A stretch of 64,000 bases of DNA. Source: PALSA-612 sp035652235 (lineage in GTDB: Bacteria > Actinomycetota > Thermoleophilia > Gaiellales > Gaiellaceae). This document shows, in pieces, positions 7,850-18,728 of this stretch. The notes beneath the pieces were generated by a model. It saw only the letters and a program-made list of their open reading frames with translations. It did not search any database and was not told the origin of the DNA. The translations under genes and the position numbers were made by a program. The stretch's first letter is position 1, and every line of letters starts with the position of its first letter. The stretch spans positions 127,343 through 191,342 of the forward strand of contig DASREE010000017.1 in assembly GCA_035652235.1 (NCBI GenBank), given 5' to 3'.

Positions 7850-8616
7850 CTCGCTTGTCGGCTCTGCTCTTTAGACTGAGGACTCGACTTTAGAGCATCG
7901 GTGGTGGGCGGCGGCGGGTAGCCGTTCGCGGGTGTGAAGCGCAGGAGCACGCGGCAGGGCTCGTCGGCTGCCAGGCAGCGGTCGGTCTCGCACATGACCG
8001 CGCAGGCGCGCCGGCGCGGGAGGTACGACTCCGTGAGGCCGATCCACATGCCATGGTCGAGGTGCACGGCCTGCGCATGTGCGACGACGAGCGGCCGCAG
8101 CGGGCACGTCGGCGTCGAGATCGCCGCCTGCTCGCCCGCGACCTCGGCGACGGTCGCCTGGAACCCGAGCCGGCCGAGCGCTGCGCAGACGCGCTCGACG
8201 GCGGAGCGCACGCCGCGCGTCGAGCCGAGGCCGGCGGCGTCGGCCAGATCTCGGCCGAAGCCGATGCCCGCCTGCCGCAGCGCCTCCGGGCGGCCGTCGT
8301 CCGGGAGCGCGTCGAGCAGGCGGCCGACGAGGCTCTCGTAGCGGCGGCGGGGAAACTCCAGCGACTGCGTCTCCGGGGCGACGCCGTAGACCTTGGCCGG
8401 ACGGCCGGCGCCGGGCCCGCGGCGCCCCGTGCGCCGCTCGAACGCCGCCACGAGGAGCTCCGCCTGCACGAGCCGCTCGAGCCGCCCGCGCGCGACGTTC
8501 CGGTGCACGCGCAAGCGCCTGGCCACCTCCTGCGCCGTCACCGGCCGCGCCTGGGCGCGGACGAACAGGAGCACCTCGCGGAGCTCCGGCTGCGCGATCG
8601 CGGAGAGCCGGTCCAC
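7846..8616 (-). CDS. winged-helix transcriptional regulator with C-terminal cysteine cluster (COG2345-like)
   Basis: A 256-residue regulator. A winged helix-turn-helix occupies residues ~10-75 (QEVARRLRVHRNVARGRLERL, wing GRRGPGAGRPAKVYG). The C-terminal domain resembles the ArsR-like COG2345/SufR family, which in known cases binds an Fe-S cluster. Here the cysteines are C in TPTCPLRP, then four clustered as CAVMCETDRC and DEPC near residues 210-226. One position where SufR-type proteins often have Cys (QAVHLD) is Val, so the ligand set differs. It begins the operon, and its GTG start at 8616 has almost no leader. Sensing of redox or metal and control of its own operon is inference. Confidence 0.8.
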   Translation of the reverse strand: MDRLSAIAQPELREVLLFVRAQARPVTAQEVARRLRVHRNVARGRLERLVQAELLVAAFERRTGRRGPGAGRPAKVYGVAPETQSLEFPRRRYESLVGRLLDALPDDGRPEALRQAGIGFGRDLADAAGLGSTRGVRSAVERVCAALGRLGFQATVAEVAGEQAAISTPTCPLRPLVVAHAQAVHLDHGMWIGLTESYLPRRRACAVMCETDRCLAADEPCRVLLRFTPANGYPPPPTTDALKSSPQSKEQSRQAR

Positions 8617-8640
8617 TATAGACAGACTAACAGGTTATAG
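8617..8640 (-). promoter_or_regulatory. promoter/operator region of the Cys-rich regulator operon
   Basis: On the minus strand a TAGTCT box (plus 8624-8629) lies 7 bases before the GTG start, matching the leaderless pattern of this window. Around it are an inverted pair CTATA ... TATAG spanning 8617-8640 and a shorter TAAC-CT-GTTA palindrome. The AT-rich patch stands out in this GC-rich sequence. It is a reasonable operator for autoregulation; no binding data exist. Confidence 0.4.
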
Positions 8641-8672
8641 AAGACGGGTGGGAAGCCCGACGGCGAGGGACG

Positions 8673-10058
8673 TCAGGCGGGGCGCAGGCGGACGACCGCC
8701 GCGAGCCCGCCGGACGGTGCCTGCTCCAGGTCGAGCGTGCCGCCGTCGGCCGTCACGAGCCGCTTCGCGATCGCCAGTCCGAGCCCGGTTCCGGCGCGCT
8801 TCTCGCCCCCGCGCCAGAAGCGGTCGAACGCCCGCGCGCGCTGCTCGGCCGTCATCCCCGGTCCCTCGTCCACGACGCGGACCTCGACCGCGGCCGCGTC
8901 TCGGCGGGCGACGACGGTGACCGCCGTGCCGGCCGGCGAGACGCCGATGGCGTTCGAGAGCAGGTTGTCGAGCACCTGCTCGAGCGACTCGGGCGTCGCC
9001 CGGGCCTGCAGCCCCGGCGCCACGTCCGCCTCGAGCCGGACGCCCCGGGCCTCCGCCTGCACCGACCACACGCGCATGCGGACGCCGACGATCTCGTCCA
9101 GCCGCACCGGTACGGGCGCGGGCGCGGCCGCGTCGGCGCGGGCGAGCGCGAGCAGGCCGTCGACCAGCCGGGAGAGCCGCTCCAGCTCGGACAGGCTCGC
9201 CTCGAGGTCGCGCCGGCCCGGGCCGGTCACGTCGCGCTCGAGGTTCTCGAGCCGCAGCCGGAGCGCCGCGAGCGGCGTGCGCAGCTGGTGGGAGGCGTCC
9301 GCGACGAACTCCTGCTGGGAGTGGAGGAGGACGTCGAGGCGCGAGACCGTCTCGTTGAACTCCTCGGCCACCGCCCGGATCTCCGGCGGCCCCGCGTCGG
9401 CCGCCGCCCGCGCGGTCAGGTCGCCGCGGCCGACGGCCGCGGCCGCCTCCTCCAGGCGCGAGAGCGGCCGGGTGAGCGTCTGCGCGAAGCGGATGCCGAC
9501 GAGCGTGGCGGCCGCGAGCACGACGCCGCCGATCGCTGCGAGGAGCAGCCAGTAGCGTGTGACGCGCGAGTCGAGGGCGGAGGTCGGGTAGGTGATCCGC
9601 ACGGCGCCCCAGATCGCCTGTGAGGAGGCGATCGGCACCGCCACGTAGATCAGGTCGACGCCGAGCGTGTGCGAGTAGCGGGTGCCCGTGACCGTGTGGC
9701 CGGCGAGCGCCGAGGCGATCTCGGGCCGCGACGCGAACGGCCGGTGGGCCGTCCGCGCGTACCCCGCCGGCGGATGGGTATCGAAGATCGACATGCCCTG
9801 GGCGTCGACGACGACGACCCGGCCGCCGGTGTCCCGCCGGTACTTCAGCGCCTGCGCCTGCAGGAGAGGGCTCGGCGCCGTCATTCCGCGCTCGAGCGGG
9901 TCCTCGGCGTCCGCTGCGAGCACGAACGCGTCGCGGACGATCGAGTTCGTCAGGTCGCGCTTCTCGCTGCGGCCGTACTGGATGCCCAGAGGAATCTCGA
10001 GCGCGGCGAGGACGAGCACGGTCAGCGTCACGTACGTCGTCAGCAGGCGCCTGCTCAT
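8673..10058 (-). CDS. sensor histidine kinase (HAMP, HisKA)
   Basis: A 461-residue membrane sensor. A first transmembrane helix at ~4-24 is followed by an extracytoplasmic sensor domain of about 145 residues and a second helix near 170-190. Then come a HAMP segment (TRPLSRLEEAAAAVGRGDL), the HisKA phospho-acceptor ASHQLRTPLAALRLRLE, and an ATPase domain with N-box DNLLSNAIG, DEGPGM and GTGLGLAIAKR. ATG 10058 is chosen because the signal helix starts there. It lies 171 bases behind its response regulator in the same direction and pairs with it. The signal is unknown; the adjacent divergent P-type ATPase makes metal or envelope stress possible, but that is inference. Confidence 0.93.
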   Translation of the reverse strand: MSRRLLTTYVTLTVLVLAALEIPLGIQYGRSEKRDLTNSIVRDAFVLAADAEDPLERGMTAPSPLLQAQALKYRRDTGGRVVVVDAQGMSIFDTHPPAGYARTAHRPFASRPEIASALAGHTVTGTRYSHTLGVDLIYVAVPIASSQAIWGAVRITYPTSALDSRVTRYWLLLAAIGGVVLAAATLVGIRFAQTLTRPLSRLEEAAAAVGRGDLTARAAADAGPPEIRAVAEEFNETVSRLDVLLHSQQEFVADASHQLRTPLAALRLRLENLERDVTGPGRRDLEASLSELERLSRLVDGLLALARADAAAPAPVPVRLDEIVGVRMRVWSVQAEARGVRLEADVAPGLQARATPESLEQVLDNLLSNAIGVSPAGTAVTVVARRDAAAVEVRVVDEGPGMTAEQRARAFDRFWRGGEKRAGTGLGLAIAKRLVTADGGTLDLEQAPSGGLAAVVRLRPA

Positions 10059-10148
10059 CCCGGGGCCGCCCGGCCGCCGCTCGCGCCCTGTTCGCCGCGG
10101 CTTCGGCAACCGCAACCCGTCCAGACCTGCCCCGGAGAGTCGTGTCCC

Positions 10149-10161
10149 GGGGTCAGACCCC
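10149..10161. repeat. palindromic element GGGGTCAGACCCC
   Basis: A 13-base odd palindrome (six-base arms around a central A) sits in the 171-base gap between the response regulator and the kinase. No second copy was noticed in this window. It could be a REP-like element that separates expression of the two genes, or a protein site. It is too tight to fold as a normal terminator hairpin. Confidence 0.3.
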
Positions 10162-10229
10162 CGGCCGTGGCTTTCCAGGACCTGGCCGCCCCGGCTCCGG
10201 CGCCCGGCGGACGGCCCGTCCGACACTGC

Positions 10230-10901
10230 CTACGCGGCCGTGTCCGCCGTCGGCACGTGCAGCCGCAGGCCGACGCCGCGCACCGTTTCGATCCAGGCCG
10301 GGTCGCCCAGCTTCTTGCGCAGCGCGGCGACGTGGACGTCGATCGTCTTCGCGCTCCCGAACCAGGTCGTCTGCCACACCTCCTCGAGGATCTGGGCGCG
10401 CGAGACGACGACGCCGGGGTCGCGAGCGAGGAGCGCGAGCAGGTCGAACTCCTTCGGGGTGAGGTCGAGCTCGCGTCCCTCGACGGAGGCGCGGCGACCG
10501 CGGACGTCCAGCTCGAGCGGCCCGACCCGGGCCGTGCGCACGGCCGGACGCTCGCTCGTCCGCCGCATGACGGCGCGGATGCGGGCGAGCAGCTCGCGGA
10601 AGCCGAACGGCTTGACGATGTAGTCGTCCGCGCCGAGCTCCAGGCCGACGACCCGGTCGACCTCCTCCCCCTTCGCCGTGACCATGATCACGGGCACCCC
10701 CGAGCGGCTGCGCAACTCCCGGCAGACGCTGAACCCGTCCATGTCGGGCAGGGCCAGGTCGAGCAGGACGAGATCCGGCTCGGCTGCGGCGAGGGCGTCC
10801 CCGCCCGTCGCCACCCGCTCGACGTCGAAGCCCTCGCGGCGCAGTCCCTCCGCGAGCGGCTCGGCGATCGCGTCCTCGTCCTCGACGATCAGCACCTTCA
10901 C
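10230..10901 (-). CDS. OmpR-family response regulator
   Basis: A 223-residue regulator starting at GTG 10901 with a Shine-Dalgarno-like GGGAG five bases upstream. The receiver domain shows acidic EDED near residue 7, the phospho-acceptor in VLLDLALPDMDG, the Thr in VTAKGEE and the Lys in IVKPFGFRELL. The C-terminal winged helix (LTPKEFDLLALLARDPGVVVSR, KTIDVHVAALRKKLGD) is OmpR/PhoB type. It is the likely partner of the histidine kinase that follows. Its start lies 108 bases from the divergent P-type ATPase gene, so it may control both its own operon and that transporter; this is inference. Confidence 0.95.
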   Translation of the reverse strand: MKVLIVEDEDAIAEPLAEGLRREGFDVERVATGGDALAAAEPDLVLLDLALPDMDGFSVCRELRSRSGVPVIMVTAKGEEVDRVVGLELGADDYIVKPFGFRELLARIRAVMRRTSERPAVRTARVGPLELDVRGRRASVEGRELDLTPKEFDLLALLARDPGVVVSRAQILEEVWQTTWFGSAKTIDVHVAALRKKLGDPAWIETVRGVGLRLHVPTADTAA

Positions 10902-10997
10902 GCTCCCAAGCGTGACGCGCCCGCCCGAGAACCGCAACCGGGAAAGGCCGTATCCCGCCTGCGGAACTCCACCGCGTCCGGGCGGAGGGGAGGGAGC

Positions 10998-11003
10998 TAG
11001 CCT
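10998..11003 (+). promoter_or_regulatory. -10 box (TAGCCT) for a leaderless P-type ATPase transcript
   Basis: TAGCCT is followed by exactly six bases and then GTG 11010. The spacing places transcription start on or next to the start codon. The same arrangement recurs at six other genes in this window (see findings). No separate ribosome-binding site is present before this GTG. Confidence 0.5.
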
Positions 11004-11009
11004 CTCCGC

Positions 11010-13421
11010 GTGAGCACGATCGCCACCGCCGGCGCGATCGCGCCGGTGAACGGCCTGACCGAGGCGGAGGCGGCACGCCGTCTCGCGCAGCGCGGGCCGC
11101 TGGCGAAGCCCGCCTCGAGCCGCTCCTACGCGAGCATCGTCCGGGCCAACGTCCTCACCGTCTTCAACCTCATCCTCGCCGTCTTCGGCGGGCTGACGCT
11201 CGCCTACGGCGAGTGGCAGGACGCGCTGTTCCTCGGCATCCTCGTCTTCAACTCGGCGATCGGGATCGTCCAGGAGGTGCGGGCGAAGCGGGCGCTCGAC
11301 CGCCTGGCCGCGCTGGTCGCGCCGACGGCGCGCGTCGTCCGCAACGGCACGGTGCGCGAGGTCCCCGTGGAGGGGGTCGTCGTCGGCGACCTCGTACGCG
11401 TGCAGGCGGGCGACCAGGTGGTGGCAGACGGCGAGGTCGTCGCCGCGAACGGGCTCGCGCTCGACGAGTCGATCCTCACGGGGGAGTCACGACCGGTGCG
11501 CAAGCAGCCGGGCGAGCAGGTGCGCTCGGGCTCGTTCGTCGCCGAGGGCGTGGGCGAGATGGAGGTGTCCGCCGTCGGCGAGCAGAGCTACGCGGCACGG
11601 ATCGTCGGCGAGGCACGCTCCTTCCGCCATCCACGCTCGCCGCTCGAGCGCGCGCTCAACTTCCTCCTGCTCGCGCTGGTCGCCATGATGATCCCGCTCG
11701 GGCTGGTGCTCGGCTACGCCCTCTGGCACCGGCAGACACCGCTGCACACCGCGGTGCCGACGGCCGTGGCCGCGGTCGTCACCCTCGTCCCGGAGGGGCT
11801 GATCCTGCTCACGAGCCTCGCCTTCGCCGTGGCGGCGCTGCGCATGGCCCGGCGCGGGGCGCTCGTGCAGCAGCTGAACGCGCTCGAGTCGCTCGCCTCG
11901 GTCGATCTCGTCTGCCTGGACAAGACCGGGACGCTGACCGAGCCCGAGCCGCGGGTGCTCGGCACGATCGCCGCGCCGGGCGTGACCGCCGCCGAGCTGG
12001 AGCGATCGCTCGGCCGGTACGCTGCGAGCGCGACCAGCCGCACCTCCACGCTCGACGCGATCGGCGCGGCCTTCCGGGCGCGCGCGGAGGCGCCGTCGGC
12101 GGAAGTCCCGTTCTCGTCCGACCGGCGCTGGAGCGCGCTCGCGGTCGGCGGCGACGCGTACGTGCTCGGCGCGCCGGAGCTCTTCCCGCTCGGCGAGCTG
12201 AGGCGGCAGGCGGAGGAGGAGGCGGCCGCCGGCCGTCGCGTCGTCGCGGTCGCCACGACCTCGACCGATCTCGCGAGCGTCCGGCCCGAGGACGGCGTCC
12301 CGGCGGACGCGCGCCTGCTCGGCCTCGTCGTGATCGGCGAGCGGCTGCGTCCGAACGCGCGCGAGACGGTCGCCTTCCTCCTCTCGCAGGGGGTGGAGCT
12401 GCGGGTGCTGTCCGGCGACCGGCCGGAGACGGTTGCCGCCATCGCCCGCGAGGCCGGCATCCCGGAGCGGGGAGCGGCCGTCGACGGGCGCGAGCTTCCC
12501 GAGCGAGACGCGGACCTCGCCGCGAGCGTCCTCGCCGCCTCGGTCGTCGGGCGTATCTCCCCGGAGGGGAAGAAGCGCGTGGTCGAGGCACTGCGCGCGC
12601 AGGGCCGCTACGTGGCCATGATCGGGGACGGCGTCAACGACGTCCCGGCGCTTAAGGCTTCGCGCCTCGGCATCGCGCAGGGGTCGGGCTCGCAGATGGC
12701 GCGGAGCGTCGCCGACCTCGTCCTCGTGCAGGGCGACTTCGGCTCCGTGCCGGACATGGTCGCCGAGGGCAGGAGGGTGCTGCGCAACCTGACGAGGGTC
12801 GCCAAGCTGTTCGTGACCAAGTCCGTCTTCGCCGCCTTCCTCATCGTCTCGATCGGGCTGACGCCGACGGCCTACCCGCTCCTGCCCCGCCACCTCACGC
12901 TCGCCGCCTCGCTGACGATCGGCATCCCCGGCTTCTTCCTCGCGCTCGCGCCGAGCCAAGGCGGGTTCCGCGTCCGCGGCTTCGTGCGCGACGTCTTCCG
13001 CTTCGCGCTTCCCGCCGGGACGGCCGCCGGGCTCGGCGTCCTCTCGAGCTACACCTTCGTCTACCAGGTGCTCGACCGCTCGCTCGAAGAGTCACGCACG
13101 GTCGCGACGACGGTGCTGATCGTCGTCGGCCTGTACCTGATCCTCGCGCTCGAGTCGACCACCGCCCGCCGCAGCGCCTGGGTCTCCGTGCTGTGCGGCG
13201 TCCTCGCCGGGATGTACGCGCTCGTGCTGCTCGTTCCGTTCGCGCGCGACTTCTACGCGCTCGCGATCCCGCACCCGCTCGCGTGGGTCGCGGCCGGCGC
13301 GGGAGCGGCGCTCGCGGTCGGGGCGCTCGTGCTGACCGACGACCGCTTCGTCCCCGGCTGGGCGCTCCCCTGGGTGGAGCGGAGCGAGGACGCCCTCGCG
13401 CACGAGCGCCGGGAGAGATGA
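11010..13421 (+). CDS. P-type cation-transporting ATPase (CtpE-like)
   Basis: An 803-residue P-type ATPase. Visible landmarks are the actuator motif LTGES, the membrane motif VPEGL in the fourth helix, the phosphorylation site DKTGTLTEPEP near residue 306, and the hinge GDGVNDVPALKAS near residue 538. Hydrophobic helices appear in pairs before and after the actuator and six more at the C-terminus. The PEGL (not CPC or PEAL) motif and overall pattern resemble mycobacterial CtpE, reported as a calcium transporter; ion specificity here is inference. It is divergent from the two-component operon and is preceded by a leaderless-type promoter. It converges on the NarL-type regulator gene, which ends 19 bases away. 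Confidence 0.93.
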   Translation: MSTIATAGAIAPVNGLTEAEAARRLAQRGPLAKPASSRSYASIVRANVLTVFNLILAVFGGLTLAYGEWQDALFLGILVFNSAIGIVQEVRAKRALDRLAALVAPTARVVRNGTVREVPVEGVVVGDLVRVQAGDQVVADGEVVAANGLALDESILTGESRPVRKQPGEQVRSGSFVAEGVGEMEVSAVGEQSYAARIVGEARSFRHPRSPLERALNFLLLALVAMMIPLGLVLGYALWHRQTPLHTAVPTAVAAVVTLVPEGLILLTSLAFAVAALRMARRGALVQQLNALESLASVDLVCLDKTGTLTEPEPRVLGTIAAPGVTAAELERSLGRYAASATSRTSTLDAIGAAFRARAEAPSAEVPFSSDRRWSALAVGGDAYVLGAPELFPLGELRRQAEEEAAAGRRVVAVATTSTDLASVRPEDGVPADARLLGLVVIGERLRPNARETVAFLLSQGVELRVLSGDRPETVAAIAREAGIPERGAAVDGRELPERDADLAASVLAASVVGRISPEGKKRVVEALRAQGRYVAMIGDGVNDVPALKASRLGIAQGSGSQMARSVADLVLVQGDFGSVPDMVAEGRRVLRNLTRVAKLFVTKSVFAAFLIVSIGLTPTAYPLLPRHLTLAASLTIGIPGFFLALAPSQGGFRVRGFVRDVFRFALPAGTAAGLGVLSSYTFVYQVLDRSLEESRTVATTVLIVVGLYLILALESTTARRSAWVSVLCGVLAGMYALVLLVPFARDFYALAIPHPLAWVAAGAGAALAVGALVLTDDRFVPGWALPWVERSEDALAHERRER

Positions 13422-13440
13422 GGCCCGCCCGCGGGCCGCG

Positions 13441-14109
13441 TCAGCGCTCGACCACCTGCTCGCCGTCGAGCAGGCCGTGCTCGATCGCGTAGCGCACGAG
13501 CTCGGCGCGGGTCGCGAGGCGAAGCTTCTGCATGATGTGCGCCCGGTGCGTCTCCGCCGTCCGCACGGAGATGTACAGCATCTTCGCGATCTCCTGGTTC
13601 GTGTGGCCGAGGGCGAGGAGGCGCATCACCTCGCGCTCGCGCTCGGAGAGCGGATCCTCGTCTGCTCGCCGCCGCTCCTCGGCCTCGGCGGCGGCGAGCC
13701 TCGCGCCGAGCGCGGGGTGCACGTAGCGGCGGCCGTCCGCCACCTCTCGTACCGCCGCCACCAGCTCGGTGTCGGCGGCCTCCTTGAGCACGTAGCCGGA
13801 GGCGCCGGCGGAGAACGCCTCGCGGACGTAGTGCGGGTCGTCCTGCATGGACAGGACGAGGAGCTTCGCCGACGGCGCCTCCTTGAGCACCGCCGGCGTG
13901 CCCTCGATCCCGCTCGGTCCCGGCAGGGCCACGTCCATCAGGATCACGTCCGGCTTGCACACCCGCGCCTCCAGCACGGCCTCCCCGACCGTGCCCGCCT
14001 CGCCGACCACCTCCAGGTCGGTCTCCGCGTCGAGGAGCATGCGCAGTCCGGAGCGGACGACGGCGTGGTCGTCGACGATGAGGATGCGGGTCGTGTGCTT
14101 CTTGCTCAT
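13441..14109 (-). CDS. NarL/LuxR-family response regulator
   Basis: A 222-residue regulator. The receiver domain has ILIVDDHAVVRSGLRMLL, a phospho-acceptor Asp in VILMDVALPGPSG, and the Lys in YVLKEAADTE. The C-terminal LuxR helix-turn-helix is LSEREREVMRLLALGHTNQEIAKML followed by SVRTAETHRAHIMQKL. The ATG overlaps the kinase stop as ATGA, so the pair is co-translated. DevR/DosR-type systems have the same domain pairing (GAF kinase plus NarL regulator) and respond to oxygen or nitric oxide. No heme ligand was assigned in the partner kinase, so the signal is left open. Confidence 0.95.
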   Translation of the reverse strand: MSKKHTTRILIVDDHAVVRSGLRMLLDAETDLEVVGEAGTVGEAVLEARVCKPDVILMDVALPGPSGIEGTPAVLKEAPSAKLLVLSMQDDPHYVREAFSAGASGYVLKEAADTELVAAVREVADGRRYVHPALGARLAAAEAEERRRADEDPLSEREREVMRLLALGHTNQEIAKMLYISVRTAETHRAHIMQKLRLATRAELVRYAIEHGLLDGEQVVER

Positions 14110-15773
14110 GCCGGGGGAAGCGGAACCTCGGCCACGATAGTCGTCCCGGCGCCCTGCGTCGACTCGATCGACAGCTTCCCGTCGAGCAGGCGGAGCCGCT
14201 CGCGCATCCCCACGAGCCCCAGCCCGCGCCCGTCGGTGCCCTTCGACTCGAAGCCGCGGCCGTCGTCCTCGATGATCGCCGTCACCGCGTCCGGCTTGCG
14301 CGCGAGGACGACGCTCACCCGCGACGCACCCGCGTGCTTGACGACGTTCGTCAGCCCCTCCTGCACGATCCGGTACAGGGCCGTCTCGATCTCGCCCGTC
14401 AGCCGCTCGCCCGTCAGCGTCTGCTCGAAGTCGACGGCGATCCCCGTCTGCTCCGAGAACGTCTCCGCAAGCCGCTCGATCGCGGGCACGAGGCCGAAGT
14501 CGTCGAGCGCCTTCGGCCGCAGCTCGACGGCGAGCCGCCGCACGCCCTGCAGGGTGTCGACGACGAGCTCCCGGAGCGAGGCGGCGCCGGCCTTCGCCTC
14601 CTCCAGCGTCTTCGCCTCCTCGAGCGACCTGAGCCCGAGCAGGACCGAGGTCAGCGCCTGTCCGGTCTCGTCGTGCAGCTCGCGCGCGAGCCGGCGGCGC
14701 TCGAGCTCCTGCGCGGTGACGACGCGCCGCAGCGAGTCGCGTACCACCCGCTCGGAGATGTCGACGGCGACCGCGGCGCGCTGCGCGAACGACTCCGCGA
14801 GGCGCACGTCCTCGTCGGTGAAGGACACGTCGGCGCCGGTCTTGTCGTGCGCGACCATGACGCCGATCGGGCGGCCGCGGGCGATGAGCGGCACGTACAG
14901 CGCGGTGATCGCGCCGATCTTGCGCGCGACGTCCTGGTCGACCTCGGGGTCGTCGAGCAGCGCGTCGACGCGCTCGCTGCGACGCCGTGTGAGCACGCGC
15001 CCGCTCTTCGAGTTGGGCGCGGGCAGGCGGAGGTCGAGCAGGCTCTCGGCCCCCTCCCCGTCCGCCGCGGCCACTCGCAGCAGGTCTGTCTCGGCCGGGA
15101 GCAGGATGATGACGAGCCGCGCCTCGACGAGCTCGCGCAGCCTCGACGCGACCAGCGCGAGCAGGCGCGGCAGCTCGAACTCGCCGACGAGCTGCTGCCC
15201 GACCTCGTCCAGCGACTCGAGCTGCCGAAGCCAGCGCGTCGCCGACTCGTACAGGCGGGCGTTCTCGATCGCGACCGCAGCCTGCGCGGCGAGCAGCGTG
15301 ACGAGCTCCTCGTCCTCCTCGGTGAAGTCCTCGCCGCCCGCCTTGTCGGTCAGGTACAGGTTGCCGAACACGACCCCGCGCAGCCGTACGGGCACGCCCA
15401 GGAAGGTGCGCATCTCCGGGTGGTAGGGCGGGAAGCCGACCGAGCGCGGGTCCTGGGTCAGGTCGTGCAGGCGCAGAGGGCGCGCCTCGTGGATGAGCAC
15501 GCCGAGGATGCCCCGTCCGCGCGGCGGGTCGCCGATCGCCCGGTGCGTCTCGTCGTCGACGCCGACCGTGAGGAAGCGCTCGAGCTCGCGGCCGGTGCGG
15601 TCGATGACGCCGAGCGCGCCGTAGCGAGCGCCGGTGAGGGCGACGGCGGTCTCGATCAGCTTGTGGAGGACCGCGTCCAGCGAGAGCTGGGAGGTGATGG
15701 CGATGCCGGCTTCGACGAGCGCGCGCTGACGGAGCCCGGTCTCGCTCGCATCGACTTCTGGCATCGCCGACAT
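14106..15773 (-). CDS. GAF-domain sensor histidine kinase
   Basis: A 555-residue soluble kinase. Two GAF domains fill residues ~25-175 and ~190-345; the first contains GARYGALGVIDRTG and RPLRLHDL. The HisKA_3 dimerisation helix has the phospho-acceptor in RRLARELHDETGQALTS, followed by an ATPase domain with LTNVVKHAGASRV and DDGRGF. The architecture resembles DevS/DosT, but I cannot confirm a heme-binding His in the first GAF. The start may be the first Met or the one three residues later; they differ little. It is the first gene of a two-gene operon with the NarL-type regulator. Confidence 0.94.
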   Translation of the reverse strand: MSAMPEVDASETGLRQRALVEAGIAITSQLSLDAVLHKLIETAVALTGARYGALGVIDRTGRELERFLTVGVDDETHRAIGDPPRGRGILGVLIHEARPLRLHDLTQDPRSVGFPPYHPEMRTFLGVPVRLRGVVFGNLYLTDKAGGEDFTEEDEELVTLLAAQAAVAIENARLYESATRWLRQLESLDEVGQQLVGEFELPRLLALVASRLRELVEARLVIILLPAETDLLRVAAADGEGAESLLDLRLPAPNSKSGRVLTRRRSERVDALLDDPEVDQDVARKIGAITALYVPLIARGRPIGVMVAHDKTGADVSFTDEDVRLAESFAQRAAVAVDISERVVRDSLRRVVTAQELERRRLARELHDETGQALTSVLLGLRSLEEAKTLEEAKAGAASLRELVVDTLQGVRRLAVELRPKALDDFGLVPAIERLAETFSEQTGIAVDFEQTLTGERLTGEIETALYRIVQEGLTNVVKHAGASRVSVVLARKPDAVTAIIEDDGRGFESKGTDGRGLGLVGMRERLRLLDGKLSIESTQGAGTTIVAEVPLPPA

Positions 15774-15906
15774 TCTGGCGTACGGGCGGCCTCGTGGCGA
15801 CCGGCGCTGCCCGCCGCGGGGTCAGCCGAGCGTGCCTGACGCTGTGCGCCCGATCGCCCCGAACCGGGTCGGCCGGCCGCCCCCGCCGACGTGCGGCAGG
15901 CGCCGC

Positions 15907-18633
<2,727 letters not shown>

Positions 18634-18728
18634 GTCTCGATTCAATCACAACGCTCCCGGGCGACTGCGGCGCCCGCCGTCTCGTCGCCGGAGGCAGCCG
18701 GCGGCCTGGGGCGGCTACGATCCCGCCG

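Noticed and set aside
10149..10161. GGGGTCAGACCCC as a terminator
   Set aside because: With a single-base centre it cannot form a hairpin loop without losing several pairs; kept only as a palindromic element.
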